DNA from: CAVZCC01 sp963773765
Lineage (GTDB): Bacteria > Actinomycetota > Acidimicrobiia > Acidimicrobiales > Microtrichaceae
Assembly: GCA_963773765.1 (NCBI GenBank)
Contig: CAVZCC010000001.1
Span: 434,001 to 498,000, forward strand
Length of the DNA stretch: 64,000 nucleotides
Direction of reading: 5' to 3'
Every line of letters starts with the position of its first letter. The stretch's first letter is position 1. This document shows, piece by piece, positions 26,077 to 37,176 of this stretch. The notes beneath the pieces are model-generated. The model searched no databases, had not been told where the DNA came from, and saw nothing but the letters and a program-made list of their open reading frames with translations. A program made the translations under genes and the position numbers.

Positions 26077-29000
26077 GTGACTGAACAGACGATCCGGCGG
26101 GACGACCGATCCCCGGGCGACATCCGGCGCTTCCGCGCGTACCTGGCCGCCTCGGTGGCCTGGACGCTGGCAGTGGTGGTGTCCCCGGCCGACGCCCAGG
26201 GGACGGTCTACGTCCTGGGGGCGTTCGCGTGCCTGGTCTTCGTCGGCATGCGGGCCTGGCGCCTGCGGGGCCCGGTTCGGCTCCCGGCCATCGCGGCCTG
26301 GGGCGGGGCCGTGACCTCCCTGATCGGCGTGATCGTCCGGTTCCTCTACGGCGAGTCGGTGGGCGAGGCCTTCCCGTTCCCGTCGCCCGGCGACCTGTTC
26401 GCCTTCATGACCTATCCGCTGATCCTGGTGGCCATCCTGGTGGTGGTCCACAAGCGGCTGGGCCGCTTCGACACCGACCTGGCCCTGGACGCGGGGGTGG
26501 CCGGCGCCGCCGCGGCCATCGTCCAGTGGACCCTGGTGCTCTACCCGTTCCTCCAGGATCCCTCGTTCTCCACGTCGGCCCACGTCATCCAGGTCCTGTA
26601 CGGCATCTGTGGGCTCCTGGTGTTCATGGCGGCCACCATGACCCTGGTGGCGGGCGGGCACCGGTCCACCAGCAACCGCCTCCTGGCCGCGGCCTTCGTC
26701 ACCACCGTCCTGGTGGACACCTACGGGACCTACCTGTCGGGCCAGCGGGAGGACGCCGCCCAGCTCCTGGCCCTGGCGCCGTTGATCTACGTGTTCGGCG
26801 GCGGCGGCATCCTGCACCCGTCGGTCAAGCTCCTGACCAGCCGGCCCACCGACCTGTCCGCCCTGCGGCGGCTGACCACCAAGCGCATCGCGGTGCTGTC
26901 GGCCGCCCTGGTCGGACCGCCACTGCTCCTGCTGTGGTTCGCCATCGAGCAGTCCTACGACCGCATCCTCCTCCCCGCGGCCGGTTCCCTGGCGCTGGCA
27001 CCCCTGGTGGTGATCCGCATGGCCAGGCTGGTCCGGGACCGTGAGCGCCTCGCCGTCCGGGAGCAGAGCCTGCGCAGCGTCGGTGAACGCCTGGTCGCCA
27101 CCGAGACCCCCGACGACGTGGCCCGGGTCATCACCGTCGGGGCGGAGCAGTTGCTGGACGGCGAGCTGATCACCGGCGGGCTGCTCCTGGAGCCGACCGC
27201 GGAGTCGGCCTGGCGCGACGCCGGGGACCTCATGCCCGCCGTCGCCGGCCTGGACCTGGCGCTGCAGGACGTCGACCACCCCACCACCGGCCAGCTGGTG
27301 ACGCTGCGGGAGGACCCCGTGGCGGGCCACTGGATCGCCGGCCTGGTGGTGGTCCGCCGGGAGGTGCGCGGTGCGCTGGTCATCGTGCTCCGGCGTCGGC
27401 TCCACGGCGAGGAGGTCGAGGCGGTGCAGGCCCTGTGCCGGGAGGCCTCGATCGCCCTGCGCGCCGTGGAGCAGACCGAGATCAACGTCAAGCAACGCTC
27501 CGAGGAGCGGTTCGCCTCGCTGGTGGACAACTCCTCGGACATCGTGGCCGTCCTGGGCCCCACCGGGGCGCTCACCTACGTGTCACCCGTGGCCATCCGC
27601 CTGCTCGGCTACCCGTCCAACTACGGCTCCGGCCTGGACGTCATGGACCTGGTCCACCCCGAGGACCGGGAGGCGGCGCGCGAACTGCTGGAGGACGTCC
27701 GCTTCGGCACCCGGGAGGCGACCGAGCTGCGCCTTCGCCACCTGGCCGGCACGTACCACTGGTTCGAGGTGGTGGGCGTGGACCTGCAGAGCGACCCCAA
27801 CATCGGCGGGATCGTGCTGAACGCCCGCGAGATCGGGGACCGCAAGGCGGCCGAGGAGCGCCTGCAGCTGTCCGAGGCCCGCTTCAAGTCGCTGGTCCAG
27901 TACTCCAACGACCTGGTCCTCGTGGTCGACTCCCACGACGGTGTCCGCTACGCCAGCCCGTCGTCGGCCAACGTGGTGGGCGAGGCGCCCGACGACCTCC
28001 TGGGCCGCTCGCTGGAGGGGATCTTCCGCAACAGCGGCGTCGACTGGGACCACGCCCTGCGGGCCGGCCCGACGCTGGCGGGCCAGCACCCCGAGCTGCT
28101 CGAGTTCGGGTTCCGCAACACCCGCGGCGACTGGATCCACCTGGAGGCGACCGTCACGGACCTCCGGGCCGAGCCCGCCGTCGGCGGGTTCGTGCTCAAC
28201 GGTCGCGACATCACCGAGCGCAAGAACATGATGCAGCGCCTCCGGTACCAGGCGACCCACGACAGCCTGACCGGGCTGGCCAACCGGGTCCTGGCCGTCC
28301 GAGGAGCTGGGCGGGATGCTGGAACGCAACGCGGGCGCCAGCACCGTGGCGGTGGTGTCGCTCGACCTGGACGACTTCAAGGACATCAACGACAGCCTGG
28401 GCCACGGCTTCGGCGACCGGCTGCTGTTCGCGGTGGCCGACCGGCTGAAGCAGTCCCTGGCCTTCGGCGACATCGCGGCCCGGGCCGGCGGCGACGAGTT
28501 CGTCGTCGTCCTCGAGCGCTCACACGGCGAGGACCGCGTGCTCGAGGTGGCGGAGAACCTCCTGCACTCCCTGGAGCAGCCGTTCGTGGTCGACGGCCGG
28601 GAGCTCACGCTCACCGCCTCGGCCGGGGTCGCCTACGACCACGACCGCAGTGCGGCGGCCGAGGTCCTGCTCCGCAACGCCGACACGGCCATGTACCGGG
28701 CCAAGCAGCTCGGCAAGCGTCAGGCCGTGGTGTTCGAGCCCCACATGCACACGGCGAGCTTCGACCGCCTGGAGCTCCGGGCGGACCTGGCCCGGGCCCT
28801 GGACACGGACCAGTTCGTGACCCACTACCAGCCGATCCTGGACATCTCCACGCACCGGATCATCGGCGCCGAGGCCCTCATCCGCTGGCAGCACCCGCGC
28901 CGCGGCCTGCTCAGCCCCGCCATCTTCGTCCCCCTGGCCGAGGAGACCGGCATGATCGGCCAGCTGGGCGAGTGGATCCTGGAGCGGGCCTGCCGGGACC

Positions 29001-29551
29001 TGTCCGGATGGCGCGACTCGTTGTCCGACCTCGCCGCCGACCTGACGATCTCGGTCAACCTGTCCGCCCAGGAGGTCCATGCCGAGCGGCTCGTCCCCGC
29101 GGTGACCGACATCCTGCGCCGCACCGGGCTCCCCGCCGACCGCCTGGTCCTGGAGGTCACCGAGTCCAACCTGCTGAGCGACACCGAGGTCATCCAGGAC
29201 AAGATGCAGCGCCTCCGCTCCCTCGGGACGCGCCTGGCCATCGATGACTTCGGCACCGGCTACTCGTCGCTCGGCTACATCCAGCGCTTCGCCTTCGACG
29301 TGTTGAAGATCGACCGCAGCTTCGTGGAGGGGCTCGACCGCACCACCAACCGCCAGATCGTGACCGCGGTGCTGGACCTGGCCCGGGAGCTGGGCGTGCG
29401 GGTGGTGGCCGAGGGCATCGAGGAGGTGGAGCAGGAAGCGGCGCTGGTCGAGCTGGGCTGCACCTACGGCCAGGGGTTCCTGTACTCCCGGCCCGTCCCC
29501 GAGCTGGAGTTCCGCAAGCTGCTGACCGGCCAGCACACCACCGTCGGCTGA
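26077..29551 (+). CDS. Membrane PAS-PAS-GGDEF-EAL protein, cyclic-di-GMP turnover (frameshifted)
   Basis: About 1157 residues when rejoined. Residues about 20-320 hold eight or nine hydrophobic helices, a MASE-like membrane sensor. A GAF-like stretch follows (about 320-470), then two PAS domains (about 476-590 and 600-720), a GGDEF domain with an intact GGDEF near residue 804, and an EAL domain with intact EALIRW near 931 and the DDFGTGYSSL and LKIDRSFV blocks. Both diguanylate cyclase and phosphodiesterase activities are therefore possible. The frame breaks at about 28285-28305, just after DSLTGLANRVL, before EELGGMLERNAG. Start GTG 26077. No adjacent PilZ effector is visible. Confidence 0.92.
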
Positions 29552-29569
29552 CAGCGCCAGACTCGGGCG

Positions 29570-30398
29570 GTGCTCCACGTCACCGACCCGGACGACCCGG
29601 TCCTGGCCGACTACCGGGACCTGACCGACGCCGACGCCCGCCGCCTGGTCGAGTCCGGGACCGGTGGAGGCGTGTTCATCGCCGAGGGGGTGCTCGCCCT
29701 GCGGCGGGTGCTCGCCGCCGGGCTCCGCCTCCGCTCGGTGCTGGTCACCCCATCCCGCGCCACCGCGCTGGCCGACCTGCTGGCCGCAGGTGCCCCCGGC
29801 CGTTCCGGTCCTGGTGGCCGAGCGTCCCGTGATGGCCGGCGTGGCCGGCTTCGACGTCCACCGCGGCGTCCTGGCCGCGGTGGCCCGCGAGCCCCTCCCT
29901 GATCCCGCCGTCGTCCTGGCCCGCTGTGCACGCCCGGTCCTGACCGAGGGGCTCAACGACCACGAGAACCTGGGGGCACTGTTCCGCAACGCCGCCGCGC
30001 TGGGCCTGGACGCGGTCCTGCTCGACGACCGCACCGCGGACCCCCTCTACCGACGCTCGGTCCGGGTCTCCGCAGGGTGGGCCGCCGTGCTGCCCCATGC
30101 CCGGGTCGGACCCCTGCCCGCCGGGTTGGTCCCGGTGGCCGACGCCGGGTTCCGCACCGTGGCCCTGACCCCCGCCGGGGACGCGCTGGACGTCGACCTG
30201 GCCGCGTCCCGGGGCCTGCTCGACGATCCCGTGGTGCTGGTGGTGGGAGCGGAGGGACCCGGGCTCACCCCGGCCACCCTGGCTGCGTGCGAGGTGCGGG
30301 TCCGTGTCCCCATGGCCCGCGGCGTGGACTCGCTCAACGTCGCCACCTCCCTGGCGGTGGTGGCCGCCTTCGCGGCCGCCCGGCGCCGCTGGGCCTGA
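29570..30398 (+). CDS. SpoU/TrmH-family RNA methyltransferase (frameshifted)
   Basis: Second SPOUT methyltransferase of the window. N-terminal ARRLVESGTGGGVFIAEGVLALRRVLAAGLRLRSVLVTP is the substrate-binding domain, then NDHENLGALFRNAAALGLDAVLLDD, VLVVGAEGPGL and VPMARGVDSLNVATSLAV form the SAM-binding knot. About 275 residues. The frame changes at about 29788-29800; rejoining gives LLAAVPPAVPVLVAERPV. GTG 29570 lies 18 bases after the GGDEF-EAL stop with CAGACT six bases upstream. The exact RNA target is unknown. Confidence 0.88.
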
Positions 30399-30410
30399 GG
30401 TGGGACCGGG

Positions 30411-30917
30411 TCAGCCCGTTCGGATGTCGCGCAGCACGGCGACCATCTCCAACGCGGTGTCGATCGCCTCGGCGCCCTTGTTGTCCCCCACCACGTCACC
30501 GTCCACGACCGAGCGGACCAGCGCCTGCCGGCGGTTCTCGGTGGTGAGCACGGCCAGGATCACGGGCACCTCGCACGCCAGCTGGGTGGACATGATCCCC
30601 TCCGCCGCGGGCCCGGCCACGTACTCGAAGTGCGCCGTGTCGCCGCGGATGACACAGCCGATGGCCACCACGGCGTCGTAGCGGCCCGTCCCGGCCATGA
30701 CCCGGGCCGCCAGCGGCAGCTCGAAGGCGCCGGGCACCCAGGCCACGTCGACGTCGTCGGGGGACACACCCCGCTCCGCCAACGTCTCGTGCGCTCCCCG
30801 CAGCAGGCGACGGGTGACCGCGTCGTTCCAGCGGGCCACGACGATGCCGATGCGGCAGCCCGTGCCGTCCGGGACCGCGCCGCCGTCGGCATCGGGTGAA
30901 CGGAAGTCCTTGCCCAT
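30411..30917 (-). CDS. ribH: 6,7-dimethyl-8-ribityllumazine synthase
   Basis: Penultimate step of riboflavin synthesis. RIGIVVARWNDAVTRRLLRGA, WVPGAFELPLAARVM, AIGCVIRGDTAHFEYVAGPAAEGI and NRRQALVRS (with the conserved phosphate-binding residues) are all present. 168 residues. Last gene of ribD-E-BA-H; 12 bases after ribBA. Confidence 0.97.
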   Translation of the reverse strand: MGKDFRSPDADGGAVPDGTGCRIGIVVARWNDAVTRRLLRGAHETLAERGVSPDDVDVAWVPGAFELPLAARVMAGTGRYDAVVAIGCVIRGDTAHFEYVAGPAAEGIMSTQLACEVPVILAVLTTENRRQALVRSVVDGDVVGDNKGAEAIDTALEMVAVLRDIRTG

Positions 30918-30929
30918 GTCCGCCCGCCC

Positions 30930-32166
<1,237 letters not shown>

Positions 32167-32177
<11 letters not shown>

Positions 32178-32772
32178 GGTCGTTCTCCTCGGTCGGAGCG
32201 GCGGCGGGCAGGAACCCCGCCAGCAGCCGCTCGGCGTACTTGGCCATCACGTCGACCTCCAGGTTGACCGCGTCCCCGACGCGGCGGACACCCAGCGTGG
32301 TCACCTCCGACGTGTGCGGGATCACGGCGACGGTGAACCCGTCCTCCAGCACCTCCACGACGGTCAGGCTGACCCCGTCGACGGTGATCGACCCCTTCTC
32401 CACCACGTAGCGGAGCAGGCCGGGGGGCATGGCGACGCGCAGGTCCGGCACGGGGGCGGCGACACGGCCCACCGCGTCCACGTGGCCCTGCACCAGGTGG
32501 CCCCCGAGGCGGTCCTGCAGCCGGACGGGCCGCTCCAGGTTGACCGGGTCACCCGGACGGAGGGAGCCGAGTGACGTGCGGGCGAAGGTCTCCTCGCTCA
32601 CGTCGGCCTCCCACCAGTCGTCGCCCCAGGCGACCACGGTGAGACAGCAGCCGTTCACGGCGATGGACGCCCCGGGCGACACGTCGCCCAGCACCGTGGC
32701 GGCCCGGAGGCGCAGGCGCGGGCCGTCCAGGGAGCCCACCTGCCCCAACTCCTCCACGATCCCGGTGAACAC
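32167..32772 (-). CDS. ribE: Riboflavin synthase, alpha chain
   Basis: 201 residues in two homologous beta-barrel repeats: MFTGIVEELG...VNGCCLTVV, and HLVQGHVDAVGRV...SITVDGVSLTVV, each with its S/T-rich lumazine pocket. The last 15 residues (PTEENDRES) are an unconserved tail. GTG start, five bases after ribD. Confidence 0.96.
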
Positions 32773-32776
32773 CCGC

Positions 32777-33838
32777 TCAGTCCTCGTCCTCGTCCCGGGG
32801 CTCGGCCTTGGCCAGCTCGACCCGGAGGTCGTCGCCGACCCGGTCCACCGACACGAACCTGCCCCGCCACACGTCGGCGATGTCGTAGGCCCCGGAGCCG
32901 GCGAACAGCCCCTTGGCGTCCTCGCCGCCGAACAGGGCCGGCGCGAGGTAGATCACATAGCGGTCCACCAGGCCGGCGCGGTGGAAGTCGCCCGCGACCG
33001 AGCCTCCACCCTCCACCAGGAGCTGCAGCACGCCCTCGGCCCCCAGGCCGTCCAGGAGGTCACCCAGGTCGCCGGAGGCCTCCGTGCACGGGCGCACCCG
33101 GGCCTCGTCCGGCACCCGGCCCAGGACGACCCGGCGGGGGTCGACCGTGCGTTGCTCCGGGAGCACCGGCGGCCGGTAGTCGCGGACGGTCAGCGACGGG
33201 TCGTCCCTCCGCACCGTGCCGGCACCGACCAGGATGGCATCGGACTCGGCCCGCAATCGGTGGCCGTCGGCCCGCGCCGCCGGCGAGGTGATCCACTGGC
33301 TGGAGCCGTTGGGGGCGGCCGTCCCACCGTCCATGCTGGCCGCCAGCTTGAGCACCACCCACGGTCGGCCGGTGCTCCGGTGCTTGAGGTAGGGGGCGAG
33401 CTGGGCCGTCACCTTCTCCCCCTGGACGCCGAGGGCCACCTCCACGCCCGCAGCGCGCAGTCGTTCCAGGCCCGAGCCCGCCACCAACGGGTCCGGGTCG
33501 GTGCTGCCCACCACCACCCGTTCCACCCCGGCGTCCAGGATGGCCTCGGTGCAGGGCCCGGTCCGGCCCACGTGGCTGCACGGCTCCAACGTCACGTAGA
33601 GGGTCGCCCCCCGTGCTGCGTCACCCGCGGCCCCCAGGGCCACCACCTCGGCATGGGCCCGGCCCGGCTCCTGGGTGGCACCCGCGAACATGCGGCCGTC
33701 GGCGGTCCGCACCACGGCACCCACCCAGGGGTTGGGCGAGGTGATGCAGCGGACCCCGGCCGCCTCGGCGATGGCACGGGTCATGCACTCACGGTCGACG
33801 GCGTCGATGGCCGGGGAGCTGGTGGGGAGCGTGGTCAT
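32777..33838 (-). CDS. ribD: Bifunctional deaminase/reductase of riboflavin synthesis
   Basis: The deaminase domain has the zinc site GRAHAEVVAL and TLEPCSHVGRTGPCTEAI; the reductase domain starts at RPWVVLKLAASMDGG and has ILVGAGTVRRDDPSL and LLVEGGGSVAGDF. About 353 residues from ATG 33838, chosen because GGTGGAGG lies about nine bases upstream; the frame reaches ATG 33883, which itself overlaps a likely -10. First gene of the rib operon. No FMN riboswitch is visible in the short upstream region. Confidence 0.95.
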   Translation of the reverse strand: MTTLPTSSPAIDAVDRECMTRAIAEAAGVRCITSPNPWVGAVVRTADGRMFAGATQEPGRAHAEVVALGAAGDAARGATLYVTLEPCSHVGRTGPCTEAILDAGVERVVVGSTDPDPLVAGSGLERLRAAGVEVALGVQGEKVTAQLAPYLKHRSTGRPWVVLKLAASMDGGTAAPNGSSQWITSPAARADGHRLRAESDAILVGAGTVRRDDPSLTVRDYRPPVLPEQRTVDPRRVVLGRVPDEARVRPCTEASGDLGDLLDGLGAEGVLQLLVEGGGSVAGDFHRAGLVDRYVIYLAPALFGGEDAKGLFAGSGAYDIADVWRGRFVSVDRVGDDLRVELAKAEPRDEDED

Positions 33839-33881
33839 GGGCGCAGGGCCTCCACCGGAGGGGTTCCCCGGGGAGGGGTCC

Positions 33882-33912
33882 ATGGTAGCGCCCGCACCCC
33901 CCGTCGGTCGAA
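33882..33912 (-). promoter_or_regulatory. Candidate rib operon promoter
   Basis: TACCAT (complement of 33882-33887) with TTCGAC (complement of 33907-33912) 19 bases upstream. Spacing is long, so confidence is low. It would give a leader of about 40 bases to ATG 33838. Confidence 0.3.
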
Positions 33913-33959
33913 TGCGGACCGGCCGTTGTGATTTCGACCGAAGACCTGTCCGTCAGGCG

Positions 33960-34463
33960 TCACTCGGCCGGGATCGGGTGGCCGCCGGACGAGCCCGCCA
34001 TCAGCGCGATGGCGTGGGGCACCACGTCCAGGACCGCCTCCAGCATCTCCACCGCTCCCCCGGGCGAGCCCGGGGTGTTCAGGATCAGCGAGGCGCCGCG
34101 GATCCCGGCGATGTTGCGGGACAGCCGCCCCAGGGGGTTGACCGCCCGCATGGCCTCGGCCATCCCGGGTGCGGACCGGTCCAGGATCCGCTTGGTCGCC
34201 TCCGGGGTCAGGTCCCGGGGCCCGAAGCCGGTGCCACCGGTGGTGACGATCAGCCCGTTGAAGCCGTAGGCCATGTAGGAGAGGGCGTTGGACACCTCCT
34301 CCACGCCGTCGGACACCACCCGGTGTTCGATCACCTCGAAGCCTTCCGCGTCCAGTCGCTCCACCAGCAGGACACCGCTGCGGTCCTCACGGACACCGGC
34401 GACGACACCGTCGGACACGGTCAGCACCTTGGCGTAGTGGCGGGGACTCTCTGGATCGGGCAT
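33960..34463 (-). CDS. MoaB/Mog-type molybdopterin adenylyltransferase-fold protein
   Basis: 167 residues. KVLTVSDGVVAGVREDRSG, the GVEEVSNALSYMAYGFNGLIVTTGGTGFGPRDLTPEAT block (TTGGTG motif) and the PGSPGGAVEML segment identify the MogA/MoaB family, which adenylylates molybdopterin; some actinobacterial members are catalytically uncertain. ATG 34463 has GGAGG eight bases upstream. It lies between ribD and rsmB on the same strand; no other Mo-cofactor gene is in the window. Confidence 0.9.
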   Translation of the reverse strand: MPDPESPRHYAKVLTVSDGVVAGVREDRSGVLLVERLDAEGFEVIEHRVVSDGVEEVSNALSYMAYGFNGLIVTTGGTGFGPRDLTPEATKRILDRSAPGMAEAMRAVNPLGRLSRNIAGIRGASLILNTPGSPGGAVEMLEAVLDVVPHAIALMAGSSGGHPIPAE

Positions 34464-34541
34464 CTGGACCTCCGGGGGTGTGGGCATCTCCGGCCCGGGC
34501 GGCAAGGGTACCGGCCCGGCCGACGGGTCCTGCGAGCGGGG

Positions 34542-35714
34542 TCAGGGAACGCGGTACCGGAAGATGCACATGCCGTCGGTGTCGGCCCATTGGGGCAGGA
34601 GGATGGCGCCCCTCCCCCACGGCCGCCACGGGTCACCCGGGGGGTCCAGCGCCTCCAGGGCGGGGTGCGTGGCTGCCACGTGGTCGTCCACACCCAGGCT
34701 CTCCACCGCGGTCAGGGTGCACACGCTGTACACGAGCACCCCGCCGGAGCGCACCAGTGGCACCGCTGCGTCCACGATGGAGCGGGCCAACGCGGCCAAC
34801 CGGTCCGGAGCGTCGCGGTCGATGCGCCAGCGGGCGTCGGGGCGACGACGGAGCACCCCGAGGCCGGAGCACGGCGCGTCCACCAGGACGCGGTCCGCCG
34901 ATGCCCGCCGCAGTGGCGGGGCGGTGGCGTCGGCGACGACCGGGGAGAGGCCCGTGACGCCGGTGCGGGCCGCGTTGGCCACGACCAGACCGACCCGGTG
35001 CGGCTGCAGGTCCGCGGCCACCACCGCGGCTCCGGAGCGGGCCAGGGCCGTCGCCTTGCCACCCGGAGCGGCGCACAGGTCCACCACCACCTCGCCGGCG
35101 CGGGCGCCCACCAGCTCCGCCACCCACTGCGAGGCCAGGTCCTGGACGTAGCCGTCGTCGCGCCGGGTCACCTGGGGCGACCGGTTCATGGCCTCCAGCG
35201 CGTCCAGCGCGTCCCGACGGCCCAGGTCCGTGACCAGCCGGTCCAGGACCCAGTCCGGATAGGACAGGCGGGTGGCGTCGTCGGGGTACTCGACCGGGCC
35301 GGCGGCCACCGCGTCGGACACGCGGCGCAGGACGGCGTTGGCCAGGGGACGGAAGCGCTTGGGGGTCGCCTCCACCGTGGCGTCCACCGCGGCATACGCC
35401 GGGATGTCGGGACGGAAGGCCAGCTGGTAGGCACCGAGGCGCAGGGCGCGACGCGCCGCCGGCGGTGGGTCGGAGCCCAGGAATCGGTCGACCAGGTGGT
35501 CGCAGGACCGGAGCCGGCGCAGGGAGCCGTACACCAGGTCGGTGACCAGGCCCCGGTCCTGGTCGGACAGCCCGGAGCGCTCCAGCACCGTGGGGAGCAC
35601 GAGGTTGGCGTAGGCACCGTCGTCCTCCACCCGGGCCAGGGCCTCCAGCGCCGTGCGCCGGGTGGCGGCACCGGGCGACGGGGCACCGCCGCCCCGTCGG
35701 GGAACGGTGCTCAC
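34542..35714 (-). CDS. rsmB: 16S rRNA m5C967 methyltransferase
   Basis: NusB-like N-terminal RNA-binding domain (RTALEALARVEDDGAYANLVLP ... LRLGAYQLAF) followed by the SAM domain with VVDLCAAPGGKATAL, the DAPCSGLGVLRRRPD motif and the catalytic Cys in VYSVCTLTAVES. About 390 residues. GTG 35714 overlaps the fmt stop (GTGA). The gene order def-fmt-rsmB is common in actinobacteria. Confidence 0.95.
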   Translation of the reverse strand: MSTVPRRGGGAPSPGAATRRTALEALARVEDDGAYANLVLPTVLERSGLSDQDRGLVTDLVYGSLRRLRSCDHLVDRFLGSDPPPAARRALRLGAYQLAFRPDIPAYAAVDATVEATPKRFRPLANAVLRRVSDAVAAGPVEYPDDATRLSYPDWVLDRLVTDLGRRDALDALEAMNRSPQVTRRDDGYVQDLASQWVAELVGARAGEVVVDLCAAPGGKATALARSGAAVVAADLQPHRVGLVVANAARTGVTGLSPVVADATAPPLRRASADRVLVDAPCSGLGVLRRRPDARWRIDRDAPDRLAALARSIVDAAVPLVRSGGVLVYSVCTLTAVESLGVDDHVAATHPALEALDPPGDPWRPWGRGAILLPQWADTDGMCIFRYRVP

Positions 35715-36607
35715 CGGCCCAGCCCGTCGTCCGGTCCGGGCCGCGCCCCGTTGGCCCACGCCGTGGCATCCATGGGTGCCCGGCCGGCCGGCTGCACCGA
35801 CCGCAGTCCCAGGAAGGACCCGTCCCCGCAGCACACGGCGGTGCCCCGGAGGGATCCGGGTGGCGGGACGGCCGACGTGCCGTCGGGCGACAGCGCCGGG
35901 CCGGCCGACAGCAGGTCCGCGTCCAGCACCTTGAACCGTTCGCCCCGGAAGGTGGTCCAGGCACCGCCGACCCGGACGATCCGGTGCAGCTCCGCCGCCG
36001 GCCGGTCCCAGTGCAGCTCCAGGTCGGCCGGGGTGAGCTTGGCCGCGTAGGTGACGCCCTCCTCCGACTGCGGCTCGGCACGGCCCAGTCCGGCATCGAG
36101 GGTGGCGACCAGCAGGTCGGTGCCGATCCCGACCAGTTCGGCGCGCAGCTCGGCCGCCGTGATGCGGTCGTCCAGTGGCACCTCCGCCCGGGCGTGGACC
36201 CCGCCGGTGTCGAGCGACTCCTCCACGTCCATGACGCAGACCCCGGTGCGGTCGTCCCCGGCCAGGATGGCCCGCTCCACCGGGGCGGCACCCCGCCAGC
36301 GGGGCAGGAGCGAGAAGTGGAGGTTGACCATGGGGACCCGGGCCAGGACGTGGGGTCGGATGATGCGGCCGTAGGCCACCACCACGCCGAGCCCGGCACC
36401 GACCTCCAGGACGTCGTCGGGGTCCGCGCTGACGGCCAGGCCCAGCTCCTGGGCCGCGGCCTTGACCGGGCTGGGGGACGTCGCCCGTCCCCGGCCCCGG
36501 CGCTTGTCCGGGCCGGACACCACGAGGGCCACGTCGTGGCCGGCGGCGTGCAGCGCCCGGAGGGGTGGCACCGCCATGTCCGGGGTGCCCAGGTAGACGA
36601 TCCTCAC
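35711..36607 (-). CDS. fmt: Methionyl-tRNA formyltransferase
   Basis: Formylates initiator Met-tRNA. RIVYLGTPDMAVPPLRAL, VVVAYGRIIRPHVL, VNLHFSLLPRWRGAAPVERAILAGDDRTGV (the SLLPxxRG-A-P-x-x-x-A loop) and the TYAAKL segment are intact. About 298 residues, close to the usual 310. GTG 36607 overlaps the def stop as GTGA. Confidence 0.95.
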   Translation of the reverse strand: MRIVYLGTPDMAVPPLRALHAAGHDVALVVSGPDKRRGRGRATSPSPVKAAAQELGLAVSADPDDVLEVGAGLGVVVAYGRIIRPHVLARVPMVNLHFSLLPRWRGAAPVERAILAGDDRTGVCVMDVEESLDTGGVHARAEVPLDDRITAAELRAELVGIGTDLLVATLDAGLGRAEPQSEEGVTYAAKLTPADLELHWDRPAAELHRIVRVGGAWTTFRGERFKVLDADLLSAGPALSPDGTSAVPPPGSLRGTAVCCGDGSFLGLRSVQPAGRAPMDATAWANGARPGPDDGLGR

Positions 36608-37151
36608 CGGAGCCGGAAGAACGACCGCTTGGGCTCCGGATCCGGAGCGTCGACGGCGCCCATCTGCAGCTGCCGGACCGCCCGCTTGGCGTCCTTCCGC
36701 TGGTCCTCGTCGAGGTGCTCCAGCAGCAGGATCCCGTCGAGGTGGTCCAGCTCGTGCTGGACCAGTCGGGAGAACAGCTCGTCGGCCTCGAAGGACACCT
36801 CGTTGCCGTCCAGGTCGAGCCCCGTCACGTGGATGAGCCGGGGCCGGACGATGTCGAAGTGCATGCCCGGGACGCTCAGGCAGCCCTCCAGGAACTCCCA
36901 CTCGCCGTCGGACTCGGTGATGACGGGGTTGACCAGGGCCTGCGGCCCGTCACCGGCGCCCAGGTCGTAGACGAAGAACCGCTTCTGGACCCCGACCTGG
37001 GGTGCGGCCAGGCCCAGCCCGGGGGCGTCGTACATGGTCTCGAGCATGTCCTCGGCCAGCCTGACCAGGCGCCCGTCGATCTCGTCCACCTCGGCCGCGC
37101 GCTGCGCAGCACGGGATCACCGACGATGCGGATCGTGTACGGGGCCGACAT
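36604..37151 (-). CDS. def: Peptide deformylase (frameshifted near the N-terminus)
   Basis: Removes the formyl group from nascent proteins. Motif I GLGLAAPQVG, motif II EGCLSVPG with the metal Cys, and motif III QHELDHLDG with two metal His are intact. The plain open frame begins at MDEIDGRLV, but the family N-terminus (MSAPYTIRIVGDPVLRSA) is present in another frame just upstream. A two-base excess in a CG run at about 37098-37106 separates them. The start ATG 37151 has TAGCCT eight bases upstream, hence probably leaderless. About 182 residues. Confidence 0.92.
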
Positions 37152-37159
37152 GGGGACCA

Positions 37160-37169
37160 AGGCTACCGT
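37160..37169. promoter_or_regulatory. Overlapping divergent -10 elements of def and the RsmC-like gene
   Basis: TAGCCT on the minus strand (37160-37165) and TACCGT on the plus strand (37164-37169) share two base pairs. They lie eight and seven bases before ATG 37151 (def) and GTG 37177. Simultaneous use seems impossible, so the two transcripts may compete. Confidence 0.4.
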
Positions 37170-37176
37170 GGGCGTC

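Noticed and set aside
33839..33960. FMN riboswitch before ribD
   Set aside because: The gap is short and contains none of the conserved RFN-element blocks.
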